Positions 12,677-23,771 of a stretch of 64,000 nt of DNA are shown one piece after another. The number at the start of each line of letters is the position of its first letter. Within the stretch, counting starts at the first letter, position 1. Made by a program: the position numbers and the translations under genes. The DNA is taken from NCBI GenBank assembly GCA_947683625.1, contig CANTUR010000124.1, positions 310,001 through 374,000 of the forward strand, written 5' to 3'. The notes beneath the pieces were generated by a model that ran no database searches, was not told the DNA's origin, and saw only the letters and a list, made by a program, of their open reading frames with translations. This DNA comes from Mallotus nudiflorus. Taxonomy: Eukaryota; Streptophyta; Magnoliopsida; Malpighiales; Euphorbiaceae.

Positions 12677-13538
12677 TAATGGTGTCCATGTTCCGGTTCT
12701 GATTTTGAATCGGCTTGTAAAAAGTTGAACCAAAATTAGACCAAATTGGAATCATATGAAAACCAGTAATGGTTGGTTTAAAAATTTTTAAACCGTAAAT
12801 CGATGGTTCTGAACATAATTTAATTATATATATAGTTAGATTTTATTGTTTTAAGTCACAACTATTTAATTTAATTTATATATATAACTAATTGTTTAAT
12901 GAATAATTAGAGAATAAATATAGATAAAATAATTTTGATAAAATAAAAATTATAAATTATTTGTGAAAAATAGAAATTTATATATAATTTTTATATATAA
13001 TCAAGTATCAATATAACATTCAAATGTATAGTAATAAGTAAGATATTAAAACTATTGATAAAATAAAAAATAATATATTAAAACTTATTATTTTTGAGGA
13101 AAAAGTTAAGCTCGAAAAAGAAAATTGTTTTGATTGGTCGAGGAATGAGGTTTTGGATAGTTTTGGCAAATTAATTTTTAGTAAAAAAATTAAGTTGAAG
13201 TCCTTTAATTTCTTTTCTATTATTTTCATTGTTAATTTTAATTTATTTATTATTTAAAATTTATACACTTTAATTTTTTATTGCATTAGTGTCTTTTACT
13301 TAATTTAAATTATTTTAAAAATTATTATAATATTTAAATTATATAAATATAATTATAAAATAAAAAATAAAAAAAAATTTAGAACCGAAATCAAACTAAT
13401 TGGTTTCAAATTGAATTTCGATTTAGAATCCAAATCGGTCAATTTTAAATTAACCCTAAACTGTCTTGTATACTGTTCAAATTTAATTCCATAAATTTTT
13501 GAATTAAAATCATTCGATTCCAATCTGTGGCCACCCTA
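12677..13538. mobile_element. hAT-type non-autonomous element
   Basis: Left end TAATGGTGTCCATG and the reverse complement of the right end, TAGGGTGGCCACAG, form imperfect terminal inverted repeats of the common TAGGG(G)TGGC type. The 8-bp flanks CATATGCT (12669-12676) and CATATGTT (13539-13546) differ at one base, as expected of an old hAT target duplication. The ends carry repeated ggttc/gaatcgg words. The middle is AT-rich without a transposase frame. Confidence 0.65.
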
Positions 13539-13546
13539 CATATGTT

Positions 13547-14194
13547 GTATCAATAAGTGCAATTAGTTGGCTAGCATTTAACAATAAAGAAAAAAAATTA
13601 AAATTCAAAATTGAGAATCCAGTTTAGCATTTAAGTGGGATTGGATTGTCATTGATTGATGATTCATGTGTTCCTAAAGTAGAAAAAGAAACAAAAAAAA
13701 AAAAAAAAGAAACAAAAATCAAAAGGAAGTAATGCTATCATATAGGTACTTTCTTTTTTCCAATATTAACTTTTAGACACACCTTTATAGATACCCAATT
13801 GAAAATTGCTGAAAAAAAGGGCAGCAATAGCACCAGCTAATCTATTGATCTATAGTGGTACATACACTACCACCACCACTGTATCACCTACAATTTTCAG
13901 TGCTGAACAATTCATTATGTCTTATCCCACAAAAATATCATTGAGCATATACATATTGCCAAGAGAACTTCGAGTTGGAGTCGTTCTTCTATGAGTAATT
14001 CTACTCTTTGGGAAAATGGAAAGCTGTATGGCACCTTTTGTTTTCAAGAAAGTGCTGAGCTTTTACTGAACATACCCATGTTATTTAGTCACATATCCTT
14101 ATGGAAATATATGAATTTATATTTGTTCTTCCTCTTTTATGTCATTTATATGAGATGGATGTTAATCTCTATAGTTTTTGCCTACACGTTGACC

Positions 14195-14237
<43 letters not shown>

Positions 14238-14466
14238 AACATTTTAATTTATAAACTGACCACTTAAATATTTTATTGCTAAAAATAAGAATCAATAATA
14301 TTTTTAACACAATTTGAAATATCTAAATAGTAATTTTATAAATTAAAATGAAACTTATTTAAACATTTAAATGTGTTAAGTTGTATTTTTAATAAATTGA
14401 TATATTATAATGATAAATTTGTGAATTAAAGAGAATAAACTAATAAAATGTGTCAATTGCAAATAT

Positions 14467-14512
<46 letters not shown>

Positions 14513-15865
14513 GCATCAAGCTCAGCAAGTTGACGTACAATTTTTCTTTGAGGATGCTTCTAGCAAAATTTTGTACTATAAACCAATCTAATATTTGGTA
14601 AGGTGTATTGTCACTTGCTGGCTTAATCCCCTGTTTTGGCTAGTTGGTAATGTGTAATGTCATTACATGTTTTATACCCTTTATGTGGGTTCTATTTAGT
14701 GCCCTAAACTTAATTAAAATTGAATCATAGTAAAATAAAAATGTTAATCTTGACAATCATTCAATCAACATGTAGAGCATTATTTTTGTTTGAGCGACAT
14801 TTTGGGTTTGAATTATAATTTATACAATTGTTTTAAATTAGTTATTAAAATTTTTTTGTTACATTTATGGTTATATTTGGATTGAATTTGATAAATTAAT
14901 GGTAAATAAATTTTAAATATCGGTGATTTATACAATATATAGCATTTTTTTTCTTCACGTATATAGGGGTTTTCTTGTGAATGGAAGGGTTTAAGACTTT
15001 AAGGGATTAGACTTGTTGTGATTATCAACAAGGTGCAATAACAAAATTGATGTGTTGCTGAAAACAACCCATATATGTATGCTACAAGATACCTATATTA
15101 GTTCTTTAATTTCTTCTCATAATTGATGTGGGATAATCAAGCGAATTAAAACCATTATCATATATTGGACATGGATTCTGATTGATGTGGAACCTTAATT
15201 GCCCCATACGGGTCACTATCTTGTACTATATATATACGTTTGTTAAAGATTATTAAAGTAAAAAGAGTATCAAACAAGCTCTAATCATGGTGATGCTCTT
15301 GCTCACTAGCTAATTCTAAACTAATAATGTGGATCTCTTTGAAAATGAAGGAATGGAGACAAATTTAATAACGTGTGAATCTTATATGTTCTTTTAAAGA
15401 ATCATTTTTATTGGTCCTTTTTTCCTATTATCTCATGATAATCCACAACAATATGCTTCTCTGGATGATTGCTATATATATGTCCTTCCACTTTCTTCAA
15501 ACCTTTTTTTTTTCTTTCAAAAGTATGTATATAAAAAAGTCTTATTTGAAAAAAAGGAAAAAAAAAAATAAATTGTTAGTTCTTTCATTCTCCTAATTTT
15601 TTTTTTTAAAAAAAAACCTGATTATCATTGTTTCTTTTCTTGCGGGTCATGTATAATCTTAGCCCATTTTGAAGTTTTAGGCCCAAAAAATTACACTATA
15701 CCAAGCAGTATTATATATATATATATATATATATAGGAAGTAGAGGCCCGATGTCACACATAATGTGAATATTGTAAATTGTACATGGAGGAAGTGGAAA
15801 CTCGATCTTGGTCTCAAATCTTTTACTATTTTTTTCCATGAAAAGGAGGCAAAAGCCTAAATAGT
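13547..15865. other. Intergenic DNA with TA microsatellites
   Basis: Contains (TA)n tracts near 14199-14221, 14468-14508 and 15713-15733. Two adjacent short frames at 13806-14239 have no recognisable domain, splice context or promoter, so I do not call a gene. The part next to the LINE (about 15740-15865) may be its 3' untranslated end. Confidence 0.5.
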
Positions 15866-16757
15866 TACAGAGCACAAAGTCTAGGTGTAGAGACACCTAA
15901 CACATCCTATCTAAGTTGATCTAGCATCTCATCAGGAGCCTAATAGAAGATAGTGTGACCAAGGTTCATTTGAATCCCCATTTTTGACAAAATGTCAGCA
16001 CATTTATTCCCTTCCCTTAACACATGTTGTACCCAGACATCCCAAAGCTTACTGAGGAGATGTCTAATCTCATGCACTAGAGCAAACCTCTTAATAGGAC
16101 TCTCACAAATACCATTAATGATATCTACCAGCACCTTGTTATCCACTTCCAGGATTATTTGATGGAAGCCTACTTCCCAAGCTAAGGCCATGAATAATGC
16201 CCCAGCTCTCAGCTGAAAGGACATTATAACATCCTAGATTTACTGAAAAACCAGTTAACCACTGTCCAGTATGCGATCTAATGAGCCCTCCAGCAACAAC
16301 AATGAAGGGGTGATATTGAATTGCGCCATCAGTGTTCAATTTCACCTAATGCTCAAGTGATGGCCACCAGCTAATGAATCTCTCCTCCTTTAGATTCTTG
16401 ATCCGACCAAGAAGAGCATTGCGAGCTTTGATAATGCTCCGGACATTGGCAAGGATCAATTGCATTGGATTTGTTAAGTAATTAAAATCCTCATCGACTA
16501 GAATTCCATTTCTTCGATGCCAAAGACTCCAGCAGGTGGTGCCAAAGATAGTAGCCCAGTCATAGTCATACATACTGCTAAACTCATGATTAAGATTTGC
16601 TAATAACCAGCTTTCCAATGGGAAACTAAAGAATCGATCTCTATCAGATTAATTAACAAGATGGAGCCACACCATAGCAGATTGGTAGCAATCTCTAAGG
16701 TCATGAATAATCGATTCTTCCTCCACCCAGCAACTCTTACACATTGCTATTTTTATG
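15866..16757 (-). pseudogene. 5'-truncated LINE: zf-RVT and RNase H remnants
   Basis: Read on the minus strand, the segment begins with a zf-RVT-like motif (CKSCWVEEESIIHDLRDC then VW) at about 16750-16680. It passes through a linker (FGTTCWSLWHRRNGILV) and enters an RNase H domain of the LINE type (VKLNTDGA at about 16345, NVLSAE, LEVDNKVLVDII, VLREGNKCAD). Damage is clear: TAA near 16660, TAG in place of Trp at 16346-16348 just before KLNTDG, a one-base frame slip near 16190-16220, and stops in the C-terminal tail (PDEMLDQLR, GVSTPRL). The reverse transcriptase core is missing, as usual for LINE copies truncated at the 5' end. Confidence 0.85.
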
Positions 16758-17041
16758 ATATACAATTTATGCAAGTTGATCCAAACATAAGGCTAAATTG
16801 ACAATAAAAAATTCTTATCATGATTGAATTTGTGATATATAATGTAAAATAATTAAAATATGTACTATAAGTTTAATAATTGAATATAACACTTTGAATA
16901 TATGACATTTTTTTTTTGAAAAATAGTAATAAAAGGAAATAAAAAGACATTGTATTTTTTTTTTTATATGCTTAGTAATAAGGGAGTGTGGTTTAGGCTT
17001 AAGATTGATAGAGAACAAATAGAAACCATATATATGTATAG

Positions 17042-17162
17042 CCTCTTATGTAGCCTAATGGTCAAGACATGTGACATATGTAGATTAAAGGTGCAGAATT
17101 AAGTTCCCAGTCTCCATTGCACTATCCTCAATATAGTATAGAAATAGTCACCTTGTAAAAAA
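17042..17162 (+). mobile_element. SINE with 10-bp target duplication
   Basis: A 121-bp unit with tRNA-like box A (tagcctaatggtcaagac) and a degenerate box B (gcagaattaagttccc) ends in an A-rich tail (ttgtaaaaaaaa). Flanks ATATGTATAG (17032-17041) and ATATGCATAG (17163-17172) differ at one position. Confidence 0.7.
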
Positions 17163-17172
17163 AATATGCATA

Positions 17173-17573
17173 GTGTATAATGTTTGCACTATATGAATCT
17201 AAACTTATTCCTCATAGGCATAATTATATATGCATTATAAAAATATCAATCTTTTACATGTGTATATTTTGGTGGCAGAAACAAGAATAATGTGATGAGA
17301 AGTGAGAGGCATTGCAAATCTCTTAGGAGCAAGAAAATAAAATGTATACTTCCTGTCAGGACTTCGATTTTGCCAATGAGACTACTAGTTCTTGTCCTGA
17401 AATTAAAATAAGGATCTCTAGTATGCTTAAAAACTGTAGCAAATATAGAAACTAATCAAAATCGAAAATTGATGCTAAGATTTTTTATTTCCTTACACTA
17501 AATGATAAAGAATCATTTATGAAACTAGTTCAAGCCAACAACAGAGTCCTTCAGCAACGAATAAGTTATATTT
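17173..17573. other. Intergenic DNA
   Basis: No feature seen between the SINE and the TRIM-like element. Confidence 0.5.
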
Positions 17574-17578
17574 TGAAC

Positions 17579-17794
17579 TGTTGAAAAAATGAAAATAGGA
17601 ATAATCCCACATTGAAAAAAAATAAGAAAATGAAGAGGCTTATAATTGAGGGGGAGCCAAAGTCAATTAGTTTAAGTTTAAGCTATTTTGGTGGAAGGCA
17701 AACCAATAATGAAAGTCCATTTAGTGCTAGGCCAACACTTAAGCCCGATTGAAGCCCAAACATGATAGAGTTCATGTAGCCTAGAATTATCAGA
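17579..17794. repeat. Left terminal repeat of the TRIM-like element
   Basis: Pairs with 18442-18657. The inner end (attatcaga) has drifted from the right copy's attatcaaca. Confidence 0.75.
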
Positions 17795-17887
17795 CCCTAT
17801 GATTGCCTTAATAAGTCAAGAAAGATCCTGGAGGTTGGCCCAAGTGAGGCCGTATAGATGTTTGAAGCCCAAGCTAGAGGTCCATGT

Positions 17888-18297
17888 GGATGTTTAAAGG
17901 GCCCATGGACCATTTGAGACTGAAGGGAATTATAAAGCCAAAAAAGGAGGATGTGTTCATGTCAGTCCATATTGGTGAGACTGAACGGAACCACAACCAA
18001 AAAGGAAGAGGTTAGGATTCTTGTCATTTCATATTGGTAAGATTGAAAGGAACCACAACCCAAGTCCATATTAGTGAGACTAAAGAGAACCTGGATGTTT
18101 AAAGGGCTGATGGATCATTTGAGACTAAAGGGAATCATAGAGCCAAAAAAGGAGGATGTGTTCATGTCAGTCCATGTTGGTAAGACTGAAGGGAAACACG
18201 ACCCAAAGAGGAAGAGGTCAGGATTCTTGTATATTGGTGAGACTGAAGGGAACCACAACCCCAAGTCCATGTTGGTGAGACTAAAGGGAACCAGAGC
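17888..18297. repeat. 205-bp tandem repeat inside the TRIM-like element
   Basis: Two copies start at 17888 and 18093 with ggatgtttaaaggg. Each contains a shorter inner motif, gtccatattggtgagactga plus agggaaccacaac, repeated two or three times. The short frames over it on both strands are products of the repeat. Confidence 0.75.
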
Positions 18298-18441
18298 CTA
18301 AGATCGGTCCATATTGGAGCAAGTGACATGAAAACTGACGAGCCTAAAGATGAGGAGGCCAAAGGTTCAAGATTGGTCCATGTTGCAGTAAAATGACAAC
18401 TAGCCTAAAGAGAGTGAAGCTTGGTTACACTTGATAGGAAG

Positions 18442-18657
18442 TGTTGGAAAAGTGAAAGTGGGAACAATTCCACATTGAAAAAAATAAGAAAATAAAGAGT
18501 CTTATAATTATGGGGAGTCAAAGTCAATTAGTTTAAGCTTGAGCTATTTTGGTGAAAGTTAAGTCCATAATGAAAACTCATTTAATACTAGGCCTAACAC
18601 TCAAGCCCAGTTGAAGCCCAAACATGGTGGGCTCCATGGAGCTCGGAATTATCAACA
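18442..18657. repeat. Right terminal repeat of the TRIM-like element
   Basis: 216 bp, begins TGTTGGAAAAG and ends CAACA, followed by the TGAAC target duplication. Confidence 0.78.
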
Positions 18658-18882
18658 TGAACATGGTTTTGCACCTTTTTAGCGGAAACACAACAAAAGC
18701 AAAATCAACTGCAAATAAAACAATAGCTTTCATTCAAGGTTCTTGCAATAAGTAAGAATAGTGCATTTCCATGGTTCTTATCCTAGTGAGGATCATTCCT
18801 TTCAGAATTAGAACCTCAGTTAATAATACTTCAAATTTCTGATAGATACTTAACTAAGAAATAAACATTACATACTTGTTAT

Positions 18883-19085
18883 TGTTGGCATGAGCTGTCA
18901 CTTAGGATTAATTCTGATTTCCGTCAATCAGTCCCTAAAATCATGTATCACCATTATCTCAGCCTAGACTCATGTATATAGTTGTTTCCTTCTATAGTTA
19001 GCAACCTTGTATCTATTATAAATATAGAAACTTGTATTCAGTAATTGAATTGAATAAAAAAAATAACCAGAATACCATTTTCACA
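18883..19085 (+). repeat. Copia 5' LTR
   Basis: TGTTGG...TTCACA. Paired with 23478-23683. Contains a likely TATA-like tattataaat stretch before the 3' part. Confidence 0.96.
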
Positions 19086-19097
19086 TGATATCAGAGC
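19086..19097 (+). promoter_or_regulatory. Copia primer-binding site (tRNA-iMet)
   Basis: TGATATCAGAGC abuts the 5' LTR. It differs at one base from TGGTATCAGAGC, the usual Copia site complementary to initiator tRNA-Met. Confidence 0.85.
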
Positions 19098-19128
19098 GTA
19101 GACTCTAGGACCTATTTTTTGTGGAAAA

Positions 19129-22100
19129 ATGGGAGATCATACTCCTCAACAGGAAGCTCCCAAGCAGACCCATCTATGCTTGAGGACATAACATCCAAGA
19201 TATCACAGATGTTGAGTTAGACACCAACTCCAACGATCTATGAACCTGTTGATGTACCAATTGGCATCAAACTGGATGATACAAACTATGGACTTTGGTC
19301 CCAAGTTGTAAAGATATATATCTCTGGAAAAGACAGGTGGGGATACATAAATGGAGATCTTCCACAACCATCAGAAACAGACCCAAATTTTAGAAAATGG
19401 AGGACTGAAAATGCGGTGGTAAAGGGATGGCTAATTAATTCTATGGATCCGAAACTAATTGGAAGCTATATTAGATTTCCTATGGCAAAGGTAGTATGGG
19501 ATACTATTGCAACAACATATTCTGATGGCATTAACACCTCACAAGTCTACAATCTCAAGAGAAAAGTGACACGACTCAAACAAGGTGGTGGACCAATTAA
19601 GACATATTACAACACTCTTCAAATCCTTTGGAGAGAAATTGATTTTCGGCATCCAAATCCTATACGGTGTGAAACTAATATATAGAAATATAACTCCATG
19701 ATTCAAGAAGACAGGGTTTATACATTTCTGGATGGACTTGATGATCGTTTGGATAAGATTCGAGCTGATGTACTTCAACTCCAACCTTTTCAGACAAGTG
19801 AACAAGCTTACACTTATATTCGTCAGGAAGACTTGAGACAAATGGTAATGTTATAAAAAAAAGAGACCATATCCAGCATGGCAATGATATCAAAGGGAGG
19901 ACCAAAATCATAATAGTAACCTTCACTTTAAGTAATATCAAGCAATTCAACGACGCCAAAGAACCGAGTTGACGAAGGAGGCTGCACATACTATAGGAAC
20001 ATGAAGCACACTAAAGACACTTGTTTCAAGCTTCATGGATATCCAGACTGGTGGCATGAACTCAAGGCAAAGAAAAAGTGTGATGGTGGACGTGCTGCAC
20101 TTGTTAATGCTGAAAGCAATACCCCAAATGAACCTCACCTCTCTCTTGTACCTCAAAATGAATCTTTACCAGCTGTAGAAAATTTTTTATTTAGCTCATA
20201 ATGAATTAGGTAATCTGAGTTGGATTATTGATTCAGGGATAACTGATCACATGACTTTTGATCTAAAATATTTTACTGAAACAACTTAACCCAGGTGAAC
20301 ACATATTACTAATGCAAATGGTGTCCAATATCCAGTTATAGGGGCTGGAAGAGTGGCCTTCTCATATGCTCTTTCTTTATCAAATACTCTACTTGTTCCT
20401 GCTCTTTCAAATAAATTATTATCGGTAGGATAAACTACCGAAGAATTGAACTATTGTGCACTAATCTATCCTAAATTTTGCTTGTTTCAGGATATTCTCA
20501 CAAAGGAGATTATTGGTCGTGGTACTAAATGAGAAGGGTTGTACTACATGGATGACTTCAGTATTGGTCGGGCAAATACTGTTGGTCGAAATGGTGATAA
20601 AGAATGAGAAGTTTGGTTATGGCATCATAGATTAGGACACCCATCATTTCCCTACTTAAGACACTTGTTTCCAAGTTTGTTCTTAAACTTAGATGATACA
20701 ATTTTTAAATGTAAAACTTGCATTTTAGCTAAAAGTCATCGAGTCTCTTATCCAATAAATTCAAAAAGATGTGAGACACCATTTATGTTAAACCATTATG
20801 ATGTCTGGGGACTAGTCCCTATTTCAATTTCTTCAGGCATTAGATGGTTTGTGATTTTTGTGGATGATTGCACACGTATGACTTAGCTATACTTGATGAA
20901 AAATTAAAATGAGGTCGCAGGAATTTTTCAAGTTTTTCATGCTATGATACAGACTCAATTTTTTGCCAAACTTCAGATCTTTCGCTCAGATAATGGAGGA
21001 GAATTTGACAACAAGGAAATGCAGGACTATTTTCGAACACATGGGATACACTATGAGACAACATGTTCCCAGACACCACAACAAAATGGTGTGACAAAAA
21101 GGAAGAATAGACATATTCTAGAGACCACTCAGGCTGTCTTAATTGCAGTAAATTCACCTCAACGGTATTGGACAGATGCAGTTACAACTGCTGTTTACTT
21201 GTTGAATCAAATGCCTTCTAGAGTATTAAATTTCAAGACCTTATTACAAGCTCTTGCACATCATGTGCCACTTCCTTTGGTTCTTATAATGTCTTAAAAA
21301 ATATTCGAATGTGTAGCATATGTTCATCTCCACAAAAATCAGAGAACAAAACTTGACCCATGTGCAGTTCGCTGCATCTTCTTGGGCTATGCCACACATA
21401 AAAAGGGCTACCAATGTTACGATCCTACCACCAAGCGTCTTTATGTCACCATGGATGTCACTTTCCTTGAAACAGAATATTTTCCAATTCTTCTTCTCAA
21501 GAGGAGATGACCGATGAAGAACAGAATAAGAATAGTTGGGAAAATTAGCCATGTTTTTAAGAAAATATGGAGATGGTTAGAACTGAAAGTGTAGAATTGT
21601 CTATAACTAAAGACATGCCTTCAGCAATGCAAAATGGAAAAAGTGATGAAAAAGAGAATGGGCAGGAACATGTGCAGCCTCTTCTTGATTTAGTACCAAC
21701 CGACTAGCCTCCTGAGAATAATCTTGATCAGGTACAATCTTCAAGCCCCTCTTGTAATAATATTAAAGATACTTCTGATGGATACAACTTACCTTTCAGG
21801 TATAATCGTGGCAAGCCACCAAGTTGATATTCACTGGATCATAAGGAGGGGAGAAGTAAGTATCTAATTGCTAATCATGTTAGTACCAAAAAACTATCAC
21901 AACCTCTAAAGACCTTTGTGTAGAAGCTTTCCTTTGACCACATTCCAAATACGGTGCAAGAAGCTTTGAATGAGCCCAAATGGACCCAAGAAATCCATGA
22001 AGAAATTACAGCTTTAGAGAAGAACAATACCTGGAAACTCGTTCCTTTACCCGAAGGGAAGAAAGTGGTAGGATGCAAATGGGTTTTCTCAATCAAATAC

Positions 22101-23470
22101 AAGGTTGATGGAACAATTGATAGGTACAAGGCGAGACTCGTTGCGAAAGGGTACACGTAATCATATGGCATAGATTATCAAGAAACATTTTCACTAATGG
22201 CAAAATTAAACACAGTCAGGGTACTGTTGTCAATCGCTGAAAACTTGGACTGGTCACTTCATCAATTTGATGTGAAAAATGCGTTCCTTCATGGGAACCT
22301 TGAGGAAGAAGTGTACATGGATGTTCTACCAGGCTTTGTTGCTTCTCAAAATATGGTGTGTAGGTTACAAAGGGCGTTATACGGTCTAAAATAGTCACCA
22401 AGGGCTTGGTTTGGACGATTTACTTTAACCATGAAGAGATGTGGTTTCAAGCAAAGCAATTCAGATCATACCTTATTCTTAAAGCATCGAGGAGAGTTGG
22501 TAACTGCTCTCTTGTTCTATGTCTATGATATGATAATCATAGGAAATGATGACGAAGAAATTTCAAGCCTCTAAGAACATTTAGCAAGAGAATTCGAGAT
22601 GAAAGATCTTGGAGGCCTTAAATATTTTTTGGGAATTTAAGTGGCTTGATCAAGTCAAGGGATATTTCTCTCACAAAGAAAATATATTCTTGACCTGTTA
22701 GCTGAAACAGGGATGCTTGACTGCAAACCTGCAGACACACCAATAGTCCAAAATCACAAGTTAGGAGAATACCCAGACTAGGTACCTACCAACAAAGAAA
22801 GATACCAGCGTCTTGTAGGGAAATTGATTTATCTATCACACACAAGTCCGAACATTGCTTATGCTGTGAGTTTGGTAAGTCAGTTTATGCGTAATCCAAG
22901 TGAAGAGCACATGGAATCTATAGTTCGAATTCTTCGATATTTAAATCTCCAGGGAAAAGGCTCATGTTTAGGAAGCATAATCACTTGGATATTAATGGTT
23001 ACACTGATGCAGATTGGGCCGGCAGCATCACGGATAGAAGATCCATGTTTAGGTATTTCACTTTTGTTGGAGGTAACTTGGTCACTTGGAGAAGTAAAAA
23101 GCAGAAGGTGGTTGCGTTATCTAGTGCAGAGGCTGAATTTCATGGCATGGCTAAAGGACTTTGTGAACTTCTTTAGTTAAGGGAACTGTTAAAAGAAATT
23201 GGTCACTCATCTGTATCAACTATAAGATTATTTTGTGACAATAAAGCAGCTATAGAAATTGCACAAAATCCAGTCCAACATGACAGGACCAAACATGTTG
23301 AAGTAGACTGACATTTTATCAAAGAAAAGCTTGAGGCAAAGATAGTTCAATTCCCATTCATAAGATCAGAAGAGCAGCCGGCAGATATCCTTACAAAAGC
23401 TGTTTCAAGTAAGGTATTTTGTAGTTCTCTAGACAAGTTGGGCATCAAAGACATCCATGCACCAACTTGA
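19129..23470 (+). pseudogene. Copia gag-pol polyprotein, multiple stops and frame slips
   Basis: From ATG at 19129, gag has the UBN2-like region (LDDTNYGLWSQVVKIYI, VVKGWLINSMDP, LDGLDDRLDKIR) and the MKHTKDTCFKLHGYPDWW knuckle region near 20000. Protease keeps WIIDSG..DHMT near 20218. Integrase shows FRSDNGGEF and TPQQNGV (20975-21090). RT runs from EALNEPKWTQEI (21960) through FDVKNAFLHG and LYGLK to FYVYDMIIIGND, where the usual YVDDM has become YVYDM. RNase H has GYTDADWAGS and SSAEAEF (23000-23150). At least a dozen in-frame stops occur, many explained by CAA/CAG to TAA/TAG or TGG to TAG. The element cannot encode a working polyprotein. Confidence 0.95.
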
Positions 23471-23477
23471 GAGGGAG
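23469..23477 (+). promoter_or_regulatory. Copia polypurine tract
   Basis: GAGAGGGAG directly precedes the 3' LTR, the place where plus-strand DNA synthesis is primed. Confidence 0.8.
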
Positions 23478-23683
23478 TGTTGGCATGAACTGTCACTTAG
23501 GATTGATTCTGATTTCAGTCAATCAGTCTCTAAAATCATGTATCACCATTCTCTCAGCCTAGACTCATGTATATAGCTGTTTCTTTCCATAGTTAGCAGC
23601 CTTGTATCATTATAAATACAGAAACTTGTATTCAGTAATTGAATTGAATAAAAAAAAAAAAAAACCAGAATACCATTTTCACA
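23478..23683 (+). repeat. Copia 3' LTR
   Basis: TGTTGGCATGAAC...TTCACA, followed by GTTAT. It ends only about 90 bp from the stop codon of the neighbouring ankyrin gene, in tail-to-tail orientation. Confidence 0.96.
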
Positions 23684-23771
23684 GTTATTTCTCCTGTCAT
23701 TTTTAAATCCAGGGAAATTTGCATCACCAGTTAAGAAACAGGCAAAAATTGATAACACTATTTTCTTGCTT

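Larger units (their letters stand above)
17579..18657. mobile_element. TRIM-like small LTR element
   Basis: Two direct terminal repeats of about 216 bp (17579-17794 and 18442-18657) begin TGTTG, and the right one ends CAACA. Both contain cccacattgaaaaaaa.taag, agtcaattagtttaag and gaagcccaaacatg. Target duplications TGAAC at 17574-17578 and 18658-18662 are perfect. The internal 650 bp has no gag or pol. It consists largely of a 205-bp tandem repeat. No clear primer-binding site or purine tract was found, so orientation is open. Confidence 0.8.
18883..23683 (+). mobile_element. Complete Ty1/Copia element, inactive
   Basis: 4.8 kb bounded by two 203-206-bp LTRs beginning TGTTGGCATGA and ending ATTTTCACA, with perfect 5-bp target duplications GTTAT (18878-18882 and 23684-23688). 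It has a Met-tRNA-type primer site and a purine tract. Domain order gag, protease, integrase, RT, RNase H is the Copia order. I count roughly ten substitutions and one indel between the LTRs, so the insertion is not recent. The coding frame is broken by many stops. Confidence 0.97.

Noticed and set aside
13806..14239. Two adjoining short frames as a possible gene
   Set aside because: No domain, no splice signals joining them, and the second runs into TA and T repeats.
19539..19989. Minus-strand frames across the Copia gag
   Set aside because: Shadows of the plus-strand gag reading frame.
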